In this document: in pieces, positions 8,874-17,975 of the stretch | Position numbering within the stretch: position 1 is the stretch's first letter | Layout of the letters: the number at the start of each line of letters is the position of its first letter | Assembly: GCA_934503195.1 (NCBI GenBank) | Contig: CAKSVM010000007.1 | Span: forward strand, 1-64,000 | Direction of reading: 5' to 3' | Source of the DNA: an uncultured Eubacteriales bacterium | GTDB taxonomy: Bacteria; Bacillota; Clostridia; Oscillospirales; CAG-272 | Length of the DNA stretch: 64,000 nt | The notes under the pieces: model-generated | Database searches by the model: none | The model's input: the letters and a program-made list of their open reading frames with translations, nothing else | Told to the model about the DNA's origin: nothing | Program-made: the position numbers and the translations under genes

Positions 8874-10581
8874 CGGTATTCTCCTCAGTAAAAATTGTGG
8901 ATTCCGCTGTCACGGTCTCATCGACGACTGTCTGAATGACGATTGGTCTCGGATCCATTGCCGGGAGGGTCACCGGAAAATTTTCTGGAGCCTCAACTGT
9001 CTGCGGCGCGGTGTCATCCTGAGCTTTCGGGGACTTTGCCTGATTCTGAACAGGCTTCTGACGGTCGTTTTTCGGCTTTTCGGACTGCGGCGGGGTCTGC
9101 TTGTCCGGAGCCTTGGCGGGCGGGTTCTTCTTGACTCCCTTGCCGCCGATGACGGTCAGCACGTCGCGGTGATAAACCTTCGGCGGCATATCGGTGCGCT
9201 CGGTGAACTTGACGCGGCAGAGTCCGGCGAGCGGCTGAACCTCGGTGACGATTCCCTCGCCGTCGGGCGTGGTGACAATCTGATCGACTCGGGGCGTTTT
9301 CTTTATCTCCTCGGCGTAGGCGTCGTACTCATAGCGCAGACAGCACATCAGTCTTCCGCACGCGCCCGAGATCTTCGCCGAATTGAGCGAGAGATTCTGC
9401 TCCTTTGCCATCTTTATCGAGACTTGAACGAAGTCGGAGAGGAAGGTCTTACAGCAGAACGGACGTCCGCAGATACCTATTCCGCCGAGAAGCTTTGTCT
9501 CGTCGCGGATGCCGATCTGGCGAAGCTCGATCCGCGTTCTGAAAATTCCGGCGAGATCCTTTACAAGCTCGCGGAAATCGACACGTCCCTCGGCCGTGAA
9601 GTAGAATAGAAGCTTGGAGTTGTCAAAGGTGTACTCGACGTCGACGAGCTTCATTTCGAGCTTATGCTCGATGATCTTCTCGCCGCAGATCGCGAAGGCC
9701 TCGGCGGCTCTGGCGGCGTTTGCCTCGGAGCGGGCGATATCATCGGGAGTCGCGCGGCGGACGACCTTGCGAAGCGGCGTCACGACCTCGCGCTCGGTGA
9801 CCATGCGGTTTCCGATATCAACGGTGCCGAACTCAAGTCCGCGCGCCGTGTCGACGATGACCTGATCCTCGCGCCGGTATTTGTGCCCGTCGGGGTCGAA
9901 GTAGTAGATCTTTCCGGTCGACTTGAACTTGACGCCGATGATCTCGTAGGTCGCGAGCGGCTTTTCCGGCTCCGGCTCGGTAAAGACAGCCGGCGCCTCG
10001 TCCTCGTCCGGCTCCTCGGGGTCGCGTCCCGGGACGTCGTCGGGATTTTCGGCCGAGTTCAGCTCCTCGATTATCTCGGTCTCGGAAGGCTCGCCGTCCG
10101 GCTTTGAGGTGACGGCGATGTACTCGTTTATCGCCTTTTCCTCCTCGGCGATCTCGATAAGCTCCTCGCTTGTCACGCTGTTCTGCTCGCGGTTTTCGCG
10201 GTTATTCCGGCGGCGGTTCCGTGAGCGGCGTTTCTGATTCTGACCCTGAGCGGCCGGATGATTTTCGTTCCTGTTTGCCTGATAATCGGATTTCTGCTCA
10301 ATTGTCTGCTTCTCGTCCTGAATCTGATTCTGGCGCGGCTTCTGAGGGCGCGGATTCTGCGGCTTGGGCGGTTTTTGGGGTTTTACCACCCCGGCCTCCG
10401 GCTTCGCGGCCTCGGGCGGGAGATCGTAGCGGCCGGGCTTTACGTTGATCGAGCCGTTCTGCCAATTTACGCCTCCCTCGCGGACCTGCGGCTTTCTTGG
10501 CGGTCTGCGGCGGCGGAAATTATTTTTGTCCTGATTTTTCTTGCCCTCGCTGTTGTCGGGCAGAGTGATATTGTTGTCCAT
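8857..10581 (-). CDS. ricT: PSP1-domain regulatory protein RicT (YaaT), with long disordered tails
   Basis: A 574-residue protein, twice the usual RicT length of about 275. The PSP1 core spans about residues 210-460 and carries the cysteine pairs GICGRPFCC (about 370) and GACGRLMCC (about 410), which in Bacillus subtilis help hold iron-sulfur clusters in the RicA-RicF-RicT complex that aids RNase Y and phosphorelay control. Residues 1-200 are Asn, Gln, Arg, Pro and Glu rich, and 465-574 are Pro/Lys rich; both look disordered. The gene lies directly after holB, a conserved order, and overlaps the next gene. The start at 10581 is an ATG. Confidence 0.88.
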   Translation of the reverse strand: MDNNITLPDNSEGKKNQDKNNFRRRRPPRKPQVREGGVNWQNGSINVKPGRYDLPPEAAKPEAGVVKPQKPPKPQNPRPQKPRQNQIQDEKQTIEQKSDYQANRNENHPAAQGQNQKRRSRNRRRNNRENREQNSVTSEELIEIAEEEKAINEYIAVTSKPDGEPSETEIIEELNSAENPDDVPGRDPEEPDEDEAPAVFTEPEPEKPLATYEIIGVKFKSTGKIYYFDPDGHKYRREDQVIVDTARGLEFGTVDIGNRMVTEREVVTPLRKVVRRATPDDIARSEANAARAAEAFAICGEKIIEHKLEMKLVDVEYTFDNSKLLFYFTAEGRVDFRELVKDLAGIFRTRIELRQIGIRDETKLLGGIGICGRPFCCKTFLSDFVQVSIKMAKEQNLSLNSAKISGACGRLMCCLRYEYDAYAEEIKKTPRVDQIVTTPDGEGIVTEVQPLAGLCRVKFTERTDMPPKVYHRDVLTVIGGKGVKKNPPAKAPDKQTPPQSEKPKNDRQKPVQNQAKSPKAQDDTAPQTVEAPENFPVTLPAMDPRPIVIQTVVDETVTAESTIFTEENTDDTQS

Positions 10582-10612
10582 CTATAATTTTCCTTTTGTT
10601 AAGATTATTGAT

Positions 10613-11656
10613 TCATCTTCCGGCGGCGGCCGACATCGCGAGCATTGCGGTGCGGCTTTGCGAAAGCTGGAGATTTATGTTGCGTCCGAGATCATCGGCG
10701 GCGGTATTGAAGATATCAAAGAGCCGCGTGAGCTTCTGATTCGTGTAATTGTTCGCGAGCGCGGCGGCGTCATTTTCTGAGACGAAGAACTCGGGCCTGA
10801 AGCTTTTTGTGAGCTTTGACGCCAGAAGATCGCGTACGGCGGCCGAGAGGAGCTGATAGATCTCTGAAAGCTCGTTACGCTGCTTTGAGGTCGCGAGCTT
10901 TGTCGCGTAGTCGTAGAAGGCGAGTTCGCCGCCCGGCTTTGAGCGTCCGGCGAGAAGCTTCAGGTAGGTTTCGGCCGCGCGCCAGCTTTTGAGGCATTCC
11001 TCGGCTCGCTTTTTGTCACAGAGTTTGATCGCGCGTCCAAGACTTCCGGCGGCCATGCGGACGGCGACGTCAAAGGCTTCGCGGTCACTCCCGGCGAGAT
11101 TTTTCGCGGTTTCGTCGTTTTTAATGAGCCAGTCCGAGATCATTTCGTCCGGGAGAGCCTCAAGGCGGCAGATCGGCGCGCGGCTCCGGATCGTCGGAAG
11201 CAGATTTTCGGCGTTTTCGCAGAGGAGCAGGAAGAGAATCCCGTCGGGCGGCTCTTCGAGGAGTTTAAGCAGCGCGTTCTGAGCCTGAGCGTTCATCGTG
11301 TCGGCGGCCGGGAAGATATAGGACTTTACATCAAGGTCGTTCGCGCCGAAAACGGCGTTTTCGCGGAGACGCCGTATCACGTCGACTCCGAGCTGAACCT
11401 TTCCGTCGTCGGCCTCGACATAGATAACATCGGGCGACTGATCGCGCATTATCTTGTCGCACGAGAGGCATTTCATGCAGGGGCGGTCGGCCTCGCGGCA
11501 GGCGACGGCCGCGCAGATGAGCTTGGCCAGCGTCCGCTTTCCGGATCCCTCCGCGCCCTCGATTATATAGGCGTGCGAGAGCGAAGACGCCGCGATATCG
11601 CTTTTTATCCGCTCTATGAGTGTTTTGTTCCCGAGAAAATCATCAAAGCCCGACAA
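10613..11656 (-). CDS. holB: DNA polymerase III delta' subunit
   Basis: A 347-residue clamp-loader AAA+ subunit. Walker A-like GAEGSGKRT sits at residues 34-42, and a zinc-module-like cysteine cluster (CREADRPCMKCLSC) near residue 60. The PTIRSRAP stretch (about 160) is the typical SRC-like arginine region, here SRAP. The start is a TTG at 11656 preceded by GGGAGG; no better ATG exists. It heads the minus-strand unit holB-ricT-unknown from the promoter at 11692. Confidence 0.92.
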   Translation of the reverse strand: MSGFDDFLGNKTLIERIKSDIAASSLSHAYIIEGAEGSGKRTLAKLICAAVACREADRPCMKCLSCDKIMRDQSPDVIYVEADDGKVQLGVDVIRRLRENAVFGANDLDVKSYIFPAADTMNAQAQNALLKLLEEPPDGILFLLLCENAENLLPTIRSRAPICRLEALPDEMISDWLIKNDETAKNLAGSDREAFDVAVRMAAGSLGRAIKLCDKKRAEECLKSWRAAETYLKLLAGRSKPGGELAFYDYATKLATSKQRNELSEIYQLLSAAVRDLLASKLTKSFRPEFFVSENDAAALANNYTNQKLTRLFDIFNTAADDLGRNINLQLSQSRTAMLAMSAAAGR

Positions 11657-11691
11657 ACCGATACCTCCCTCAGTGCTGCCGCTTATATATA

Positions 11692-11720
11692 ATTATAGCA
11701 GAATCTTTCCGATATGTCAA
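11692..11720 (-). promoter_or_regulatory. promoter of holB-ricT
   Basis: On the minus strand TTGACA (11715-11720), 17 bp, TATAAT (11692-11697), with TGC before the -10. It is a consensus sigma-A promoter placed about 35 bp upstream of the holB start codon. I found no equally clear + strand promoter for dgt in the rest of 11657-11891. Confidence 0.88.
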
Positions 11721-11891
11721 GTGAATTTCGGATTAAAAAAATTCCCGTGGCGGATTTTGGGATATTCTGGCGAAGGTGGAGGGACATATATTAACTTTTT
11801 GTAAACTCTCGCGCGAAAAAAAGTAATCCGCCGCTTCTTTGCGTATATTAAATTATGAATCGCCAAAAAGCGAAACAAATAAATAAGGGGG

Positions 11892-12908
11892 ATGTCAGAA
11901 GCGATCGACAGAAGTTTTATAAATATCGCGGAAGCGGGTATGTCGCCCTTCGCGTCGCGTGAGGGAAGCTCGCGCGGCCGTGAGCGCGCGGAAGAGCCTT
12001 CGCCGCTGCGCGGCGCGTATCAGCGCGACCGCGACCGGATAATCCATTCAAAATCCTTCCGGCGGCTCATGCACAAGACGCAGGTCTTCATCGCGCCGTC
12101 AGGCGAGCATTACCGCACAAGACTCACGCACACGCTCGAGGTCACCGGAATCGCGCGGACGATCGCGAGGGCTTTGCGGCTCAACGAGGATCTGACCGAG
12201 GCCGCCGCGCTCGGACACGATCTCGGACACACTCCGTTCGGTCATATCGGCGAGGCCGCGCTTGGCGAATGCTATTCGGGCGGTTTCACGCACTACGCGC
12301 AGTCGCTCAGGGTCGTCGACAGGCTCGAACGCGACGGACGCGGACTCAATCTCATGTGGGAGGTCCGCGACGCGATCTACAATCATCAGGGAGAAAACCG
12401 CGCGTCGACTCCCGAGGGGAAGATAATCAAATTCGCCGACCGCATCGCCTATATCAACCACGACATCGACGACGCGTCCCGCGCGGGGATCCTGACCGAA
12501 AACGACATTCCGTCAGAGCTTCGCGACAAGCTCGGCTCGACTCACTCCGAGCGGATAAACACGATGGTTATAAGCGTTGTCTCGGAGACGTCAAAGTTTT
12601 TTGAGTCGGGTACGCCCGACGTTGTCATGGAGCCTGAGACGAAAAAGGCGGCCGACGCGCTGAGAGCTTTTCTCTTTGAGAGAGTCTATTACAGCAAAGA
12701 AGTGCTGGCCGAGGAAAAGCGCGCGAAGGAGCTTATTTTCAGGCTCTTTTCGCACTATCTCTCGCACCCGGGCGAAATGCCGGAATTCTACAATTCCTAC
12801 GACGATCCGCTTGACCGGAGAGTCTGCGATTTCATCTCGGGCATGACCGACCGCCACGCGATTGAGCTTTATGAGAAACTTGTGATACCTAGGGGATGGG
12901 GAGGATGA
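11892..12908 (+). CDS. dgt: dGTPase-like HD phosphohydrolase
   Basis: A 338-residue deoxyguanosinetriphosphate triphosphohydrolase-like protein releasing tripolyphosphate from dNTPs. HD-domain metal ligands are visible: H80 in RTRLTHTLEV, and H109-D110 in LGHDLGHTPFGH. Upstream SRGRERAEE and FRRLMHKTQV are family hallmarks. The purine-rich run just before the ATG at 11892 gives short SD spacing; M17 at 11940 is an alternative. The order dgt-dnaG-rpoD is a conserved Clostridia arrangement; here 13 bp separate it from dnaG. Confidence 0.9.
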   Translation: MSEAIDRSFINIAEAGMSPFASREGSSRGRERAEEPSPLRGAYQRDRDRIIHSKSFRRLMHKTQVFIAPSGEHYRTRLTHTLEVTGIARTIARALRLNEDLTEAAALGHDLGHTPFGHIGEAALGECYSGGFTHYAQSLRVVDRLERDGRGLNLMWEVRDAIYNHQGENRASTPEGKIIKFADRIAYINHDIDDASRAGILTENDIPSELRDKLGSTHSERINTMVISVVSETSKFFESGTPDVVMEPETKKAADALRAFLFERVYYSKEVLAEEKRAKELIFRLFSHYLSHPGEMPEFYNSYDDPLDRRVCDFISGMTDRHAIELYEKLVIPRGWGG

Positions 12909-12921
12909 TCAGTATCTACAT

Positions 12922-14715
12922 ATGATACCACCTGAAATAAAAGAAGAGATCAAATACCGCTGTGATATCGTCGACGTGATCTCGGGGTATGTCCCGCTGA
13001 AGCGCGCCGGATCGAACTACAACGGTCTCTGCCCGTTCCACAGCGAGCGCACGCCGTCCTTCACGGTCTTTCCGTCGACAAAGAGCTTTTACTGCTTCGG
13101 ATGCGGCGCGGGCGGCGACGTCGTCACCTTCATAATGAAGCGCGAGAATCTTGAATACCGCGCCGCACTCGAATTTCTCGCGAACCGCGCCGGGATAACC
13201 ATCCCGGAGGACAAGAACGACGGCTATTCGGCCGGAGTGGTAAAGCGCGAGCGCGTGCTTTCGATGAACCGCGAGGCGGCGAAATTCTTCCACGCCTGTC
13301 TCTATTCCGACGTCGGCGCGGCGGGACTTCAGTATCTCACAAAGCGCGGACTTTCCGGGGCGACGATAAAGCACTTCGGACTCGGCTTCGCGCCAGAGAG
13401 CTTCGGCGCGCTGACCGATTTTCTACAGAAGAATGGCTATACGCCGGATGAGATGAAGGCGGCCTTCCTCTGCGGAATCTCGCAGAAGACCGGACGCCCG
13501 TTTGACTATTTCAGAAACCGGGTCATATTCCCGATAATCGACGTCACCGGAAACGTCGTCGCCTTCGGTGGGCGCGTGATGGACGATTCGGTTCCGAAAT
13601 ACCTCAACACGTCGGATACACCGGCGTTCAAGAAGAGCCGGAATCTTTTCGCACTCAACTTTGCCAAGGCGTCATGCGCCGAGCGGATGATCCTCTGCGA
13701 GGGCTACATGGACGTTATCGCCTGCCACGCGCACGGCTTCGAAAACGCGGTCGCGACTCTCGGAACAGCGATAACTCCCGATCAGGCGCGGATCATGTCG
13801 AAGTACACAAAGCAGGTCATAATCTCCTACGACTCGGACGAGGCGGGGCAGAGGGCGACCTCAAAGGCGATGAAGCTCCTCGCCGAGGTCGGACTCGACG
13901 TGCGCATCCTGCGCATTCCCGGCGCGAAGGATCCCGATGAGTTTCTGAAGGTGAACGGCGCGACGGCGAACGAGAAGTTCCGGCTTCTCCTTGACCAGAG
14001 CCGCGCGGGCTTTGATTTCAAGCTTGAGAGCGTGCTTTCAAGACATGATGTCGAACAGCCCGATGAAAAGGTCAAGGCCGCGTCGGAGCTTTGCCGGATT
14101 ATTTCGGAATCTTATTCGGAGTCCGAGAGGGAGGTCTATATCGGCGTCGTGTCAGAGAGACTCGGACTTCCGCGCGACTCACTGAGAAACGACGTCAGGC
14201 GTGTGATGAAATCGCGCGAGAAAAGCGAGAAAAGCGAGGAATTCGGCGAGATTCTGCGGAAGACCGCGGGATTCGGCGACCGGATAAACTCCGATACGAT
14301 AAAGAACTCGGCCGCGGTCAACACCGAGGAAAACATTCTCGGAATAATGCTCCTCTTCCCAGAGAACATAAATCTCGTGAAGAACGGAAAGCTGAAGCTC
14401 ACAGCGGAGGATTTCTATTCGGAATTCGACCGCAGGGTCTTCGAGAAGGTCATGAGCCACGCCGACGGCACGGGACTGTTTGATTACGGCGACCTTGCCG
14501 AGTACTTCTCGGCCGACGAGATGGGACGGATAACCTCGATGATCGAGAAACGCCGTCCGCTTATCTCAAACGGTACCGAGGTGCTTTCGGACATGATCGA
14601 AAAGCTCAAGTCGGAAAGCGAACAAAAACGCCTTGAGGAGAGCGGCGACCGCCGCACCGCGATCGAGGACATAATAGCGCGCAAGCGCGGACAGATGAAA
14701 GTCAAAAATACCTGA
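12922..14715 (+). CDS. dnaG: DNA primase
   Basis: A 597-residue primase that makes RNA primers at the replication fork. The CHC2-type zinc finger uses C37, H40, C58 and C61. The TOPRIM core contains ILCEGYMDVIA (about residue 255) and a later YDSDEAGQRA metal-binding segment (about 305). The C-terminal 150 residues form the DnaB helicase-binding part. It begins 13 bp after dgt and ends 13 bp before rpoD, as in a macromolecular-synthesis operon without rpsU. The GGAGG upstream is rather far from the ATG. Confidence 0.97.
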   Translation: MIPPEIKEEIKYRCDIVDVISGYVPLKRAGSNYNGLCPFHSERTPSFTVFPSTKSFYCFGCGAGGDVVTFIMKRENLEYRAALEFLANRAGITIPEDKNDGYSAGVVKRERVLSMNREAAKFFHACLYSDVGAAGLQYLTKRGLSGATIKHFGLGFAPESFGALTDFLQKNGYTPDEMKAAFLCGISQKTGRPFDYFRNRVIFPIIDVTGNVVAFGGRVMDDSVPKYLNTSDTPAFKKSRNLFALNFAKASCAERMILCEGYMDVIACHAHGFENAVATLGTAITPDQARIMSKYTKQVIISYDSDEAGQRATSKAMKLLAEVGLDVRILRIPGAKDPDEFLKVNGATANEKFRLLLDQSRAGFDFKLESVLSRHDVEQPDEKVKAASELCRIISESYSESEREVYIGVVSERLGLPRDSLRNDVRRVMKSREKSEKSEEFGEILRKTAGFGDRINSDTIKNSAAVNTEENILGIMLLFPENINLVKNGKLKLTAEDFYSEFDRRVFEKVMSHADGTGLFDYGDLAEYFSADEMGRITSMIEKRRPLISNGTEVLSDMIEKLKSESEQKRLEESGDRRTAIEDIIARKRGQMKVKNT

Positions 14716-14728
14716 AAGGATACAAAAT

Positions 14729-15889
14729 ATGTCAGAGAAAACCAAAATTGACGCAAATGACGAGGAAAAGGATCCCGAGACCGAAAACGAGGAGATCGAC
14801 GATTTTGACGGTGAAAAGAAATTCAACGTCGGCGATCTCATCGCGAAGGGCAAGTCGAAGGGCTCGCTGACCTCGTCTGAAATAAACGAGGCTCTTGGCG
14901 ACGTCGATTTCGATATCGATCAGATCGACAAGCTCTATGAGGATCTGGAGTCGAACGGAATCGAGGTCAACTATCTCGACAGCCCCGATTTCGCGGACAT
15001 TGAGTCTGAGATCTACGAGTCGGCCGAGGACATGGAGAAGATGCTCATTCAGGAAGGGCTCGCGATTGATGACCCGGTCAGAATGTACCTCAAGGAGATC
15101 GGCAAGGTTCCGCTTCTCGACAACGACGCCGAGCTCAAGCTCGCCGAGAAGATGGTCAACGGCGACGAGGAAGCCAAGCAGAAGCTCGTCGAGGCTAACC
15201 TCCGTCTTGTTGTTTCTATAGCGAAACGTTACGTCGGAAAGGGAATGTTCTTCCTTGACCTGATTCAGGAGGGAAATCTCGGCCTCATGAAGGCGGTCGA
15301 CAAGTTCGATTACCGCAAGGGCTACAAGTTCTCGACCTACGCGACATGGTGGATCAGACAGGCGATAACCCGCGCGATCGCCGATCAGGCGCGCACGATC
15401 AGAATCCCGGTTCACATGGTCGAGACTATCCACAAGGTCTCCAGAACCTCGCGTGAGCTTCTCCAAAAGTATGGCCGCGAGGCGTCGGCCGAGGAGATCG
15501 CCGAGAACATGGGAACGAGTCCCGACAAGGTACGCGAGATCATGAAGATCGCGCAGGATCCGGTTTCGCTTGAAACCCCGATCGGCGAGGAGGAAGACAG
15601 TCATCTCGGCGACTTCATCCCCGACGACGACTCGCCCGCGCCCGCCGAGGCCGCTTCCTACGCGCTGCTTCGCGAACAGCTCAACGAGGTGCTTCACACG
15701 CTCACCCCGCGTGAGGAACACGTTCTGAAGCTCCGTTTCGGACTCGACGACGGCCGCACCCGCACGCTTGAAGAAGTCGGAAAGCAGTTCAACATCACCC
15801 GTGAGCGTATTCGTCAGATCGAGGCGAAGGCACTTCGTAAACTCCGCCATCCGAGCCGTTCAAAGAGGCTTAAGGACTATCTCGACTGA
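14729..15889 (+). CDS. rpoD: RNA polymerase primary sigma factor
   Basis: A 386-residue sigma-70 group 1 protein. An acidic N-terminal region 1.1 precedes region 1.2 (DPVRMYLKEIG, about 113). Region 2 has LVVSIAKRYVGKGMFFLDLIQEGN and FDYRKGYKFSTYATWWIRQA; regions 3 and 4 end with FNITRERIRQIEAKALRKLR, the -35-binding helix. The length suits the SigA class of Bacillota. SD AAAGGA precedes the ATG. The many TTGACA-17-TATAAT promoters in the window match what this factor should recognise. Confidence 0.98.
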   Translation: MSEKTKIDANDEEKDPETENEEIDDFDGEKKFNVGDLIAKGKSKGSLTSSEINEALGDVDFDIDQIDKLYEDLESNGIEVNYLDSPDFADIESEIYESAEDMEKMLIQEGLAIDDPVRMYLKEIGKVPLLDNDAELKLAEKMVNGDEEAKQKLVEANLRLVVSIAKRYVGKGMFFLDLIQEGNLGLMKAVDKFDYRKGYKFSTYATWWIRQAITRAIADQARTIRIPVHMVETIHKVSRTSRELLQKYGREASAEEIAENMGTSPDKVREIMKIAQDPVSLETPIGEEEDSHLGDFIPDDDSPAPAEAASYALLREQLNEVLHTLTPREEHVLKLRFGLDDGRTRTLEEVGKQFNITRERIRQIEAKALRKLRHPSRSKRLKDYLD

Positions 15890-15910
15890 GATTTCCTGAA
15901 AATCGGCGCG

Positions 15911-15942
15911 TTCCACAAAAATACAGGTGAAATTTTGTGGAA
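15911..15942 (+). terminator. possible rpoD terminator
   Basis: Arms TTCCACAAAA and TTTTGTGGAA (10 bp) enclose a 12-base loop 21 bp after rpoD. There is no clear T-run, so it may be a weak terminator or only an inverted repeat. The rest of 15890-16164 is AT-rich leader and promoter DNA. Confidence 0.45.
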
Positions 15943-16076
15943 AGTCACCAATCATTAGTGCGATGTGTAGAAAATGCACCGAAATTTTTGGTAGGTTAGC
16001 ACAAAAGCAAACCCGCAAAACAGACGATTTTTCTATCCGAAGCTCTTTTTTCGAATTTTGGATGATGAAAAAACTC

Positions 16077-16105
16077 TTGACATATCGCCAAAAGTAGTGT
16101 ACAAT
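16077..16105 (+). promoter_or_regulatory. promoter of the solute-binding lipoprotein gene
   Basis: TTGACA (16077-16082), 17 bp, TACAAT (16100-16105). The leader is about 55 nt and ends in the strong SD AGGAGGA. Confidence 0.85.
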
Positions 16106-16164
16106 AAATAAGGTATATTTATCTGAATTCATTTCAGAGAAGATCATTCAGGAGGAAACAGCGA

Positions 16165-17907
16165 ATGAAAAGACGACTTATTGGCATTGCGCTCTGCCTT
16201 GCGATGCTCTGCACCGCGATCATGACCGCGTCCTGCGGCAAAGAGGACGACATGAGCGACGTCGGTGAGGATAAGGTGGCGAGCGCAATGACGCTCACTA
16301 TCTGGGGCATCAAGGAAAAGGGCACGACCGACGAGGCTATCGCCGAGGTTGAGGCCGCTATGAGCCGCATCACCGAGGCACAGTTCAACACTGCGGTCAA
16401 ACTCATGCTCTTCACAGAGTCTGAGTATGACAAAGCACTTGAAAAGAAAATGGACGAGATTCAGGAAAGACTCGACGCCGAGGCCGCTGAGGCTGAGGCC
16501 AAGAAGGCCGCTGAAAAGGAAGCCAGAAAAAACAGCGGCGCGGACACCACCACCGCCGAGGAGACTTCCGCCGAGGAGTCGTCCGACACGGCTGACGAAA
16601 CCGTTCTTGACGAATACGGACTGCCTACCACCCTCTATCCCGAGGTTGAGGACAATCAGCTTGATATCTTCCTCATGACCGACTATAAGATGTTCCAGAA
16701 GTATTCGGAGAAAGGCGTTCTGTCGGGACTCGACGAGCAGATCTCTTCCTCTTCCAAGCTTCTCAAGTCTTATATAAACCCGTCGCTTCTCGCGGCAGGC
16801 AAGGTCGGAAAGACTACATACGCGATCGTCAACAACCAGATGGTCGGCGAGTACACCTTCATGATCCTCAACAAGGCCATGATGGACAAGTATTATTACG
16901 ATCCCGATGATTTCTCCTCGCTCGCTGACGCTCAGGAATTCCTTGAGGTTGTCGGAAAGAACGAGAGCGTCACTCCCTATGCCGGAATCCGTGAGCCGCT
17001 CAACATCAACTACTTCACCTCTGACGGTTCGAAGTCGGTTGTCGGCTACATGGCGGCTCCCGACGCCGTCGGCGGCGCGAACGGCGCACCGGCCGTGCTC
17101 TTCTCGAACCGCAACTGGACTACCTTCATAAAGCTCATGAAGGAACTCGAGTCGAACAGCTGGCTTGGCACCGAAACTCCCAAGGCAACCGACAACTTCG
17201 CTGTCGGAATCGTCAAGGGCGAGTGGGCTGACGTCGCTGATTTTGAGGAGAACTACTATGTCAAGGTTCTCATGAATCCGCAGGGAACCACCGAGAATAT
17301 GTACAATGGTATGTTCGCTGTCTCGACCTATACAAAGAGCGTCGCGCGCAGCATGGAGATTCTCACCTATCTCAACACCAGAAGCGATCTCCGTAACCTC
17401 TTCGGCTACGGCGTTGAGGGCGTTCACTACGAACTCGACAAGGATGGCGTTGTCAAGAAGCTCTCGAACGACTACAACATGAAGCTCGAATACACCGGTA
17501 ATACCTTCATCGCGTACCCGCCGGAAGGCTCTTCGGCTGATATCTGGGAAGTCGCTAAGCTTCACAACCTTGATCTCGTTCTCAGCCCGTGGTACGGATT
17601 CTCGTTTGACGAGGCTCAGATCGATCCGGATGTCCGCAAGGGCGTTAAGTCGTTCAGCGACAGCTTCTACAGCGAACTTTCCTCGAAGTCGTATGACGAG
17701 CTTGAGGACTGGATGACCGAGATGTGGGACGAGGCTGACGCCAACGAGTCGATCAAGGCCTTCATCGCTACAGAGGTTGAGGCTGACGAAACCGCTGACG
17801 ACACCAAGAAGGATGACACCGCGGCTGACGACGAGAAAGTCATCGAAATCCTCCCGATGGGTAAGATCTACGCTGACTGGTTCAGCAAGGCTTATCCGGG
17901 CGGCTGA
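16165..17907 (+). CDS. extracellular solute-binding lipoprotein
   Basis: A 580-residue lipoprotein with a Lys/Arg start, hydrophobic core and lipobox TASC (lipidated C24). The mature part resembles carbohydrate ABC-transporter binding proteins of the bacterial SBP family 1 type. An Ala/Glu/Lys-rich, coiled-coil-like insert with a Thr/Ser/Asp-rich tail occupies about residues 90-150, and a second acidic Thr/Asp stretch lies near 540. No permease or ATPase gene is adjacent, so it must partner with transporters elsewhere or act as a surface binder. It has its own promoter and terminator and is therefore monocistronic. Confidence 0.8.
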   Translation: MKRRLIGIALCLAMLCTAIMTASCGKEDDMSDVGEDKVASAMTLTIWGIKEKGTTDEAIAEVEAAMSRITEAQFNTAVKLMLFTESEYDKALEKKMDEIQERLDAEAAEAEAKKAAEKEARKNSGADTTTAEETSAEESSDTADETVLDEYGLPTTLYPEVEDNQLDIFLMTDYKMFQKYSEKGVLSGLDEQISSSSKLLKSYINPSLLAAGKVGKTTYAIVNNQMVGEYTFMILNKAMMDKYYYDPDDFSSLADAQEFLEVVGKNESVTPYAGIREPLNINYFTSDGSKSVVGYMAAPDAVGGANGAPAVLFSNRNWTTFIKLMKELESNSWLGTETPKATDNFAVGIVKGEWADVADFEENYYVKVLMNPQGTTENMYNGMFAVSTYTKSVARSMEILTYLNTRSDLRNLFGYGVEGVHYELDKDGVVKKLSNDYNMKLEYTGNTFIAYPPEGSSADIWEVAKLHNLDLVLSPWYGFSFDEAQIDPDVRKGVKSFSDSFYSELSSKSYDELEDWMTEMWDEADANESIKAFIATEVEADETADDTKKDDTAADDEKVIEILPMGKIYADWFSKAYPGG

Positions 17908-17922
17908 TAAATACTGATCTTT

Positions 17923-17950
17923 TCGGGAGGTATCGTTTGATATCTCCCGA
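17923..17950 (+). terminator. terminator after the lipoprotein gene
   Basis: A 12-bp stem (17923-17934 with 17939-17950, one G-U pair) and GTTT loop are followed by a T-rich stretch. The hairpin contains the TTG that would extend the next gene, which argues for that gene starting at 17976. Confidence 0.75.
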
Positions 17951-17975
17951 TTTGCGCTTTCTTACAGGAGAAAAT

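Noticed and set aside
14732..15850. 372-codon frame opposite rpoD
   Set aside because: Antisense shadow; rpoD is certain on the + strand.
16144..17565. 473-codon frame opposite the solute-binding lipoprotein
   Set aside because: No SD, no recognisable protein pattern; it is the antisense shadow of a GC-rich gene.
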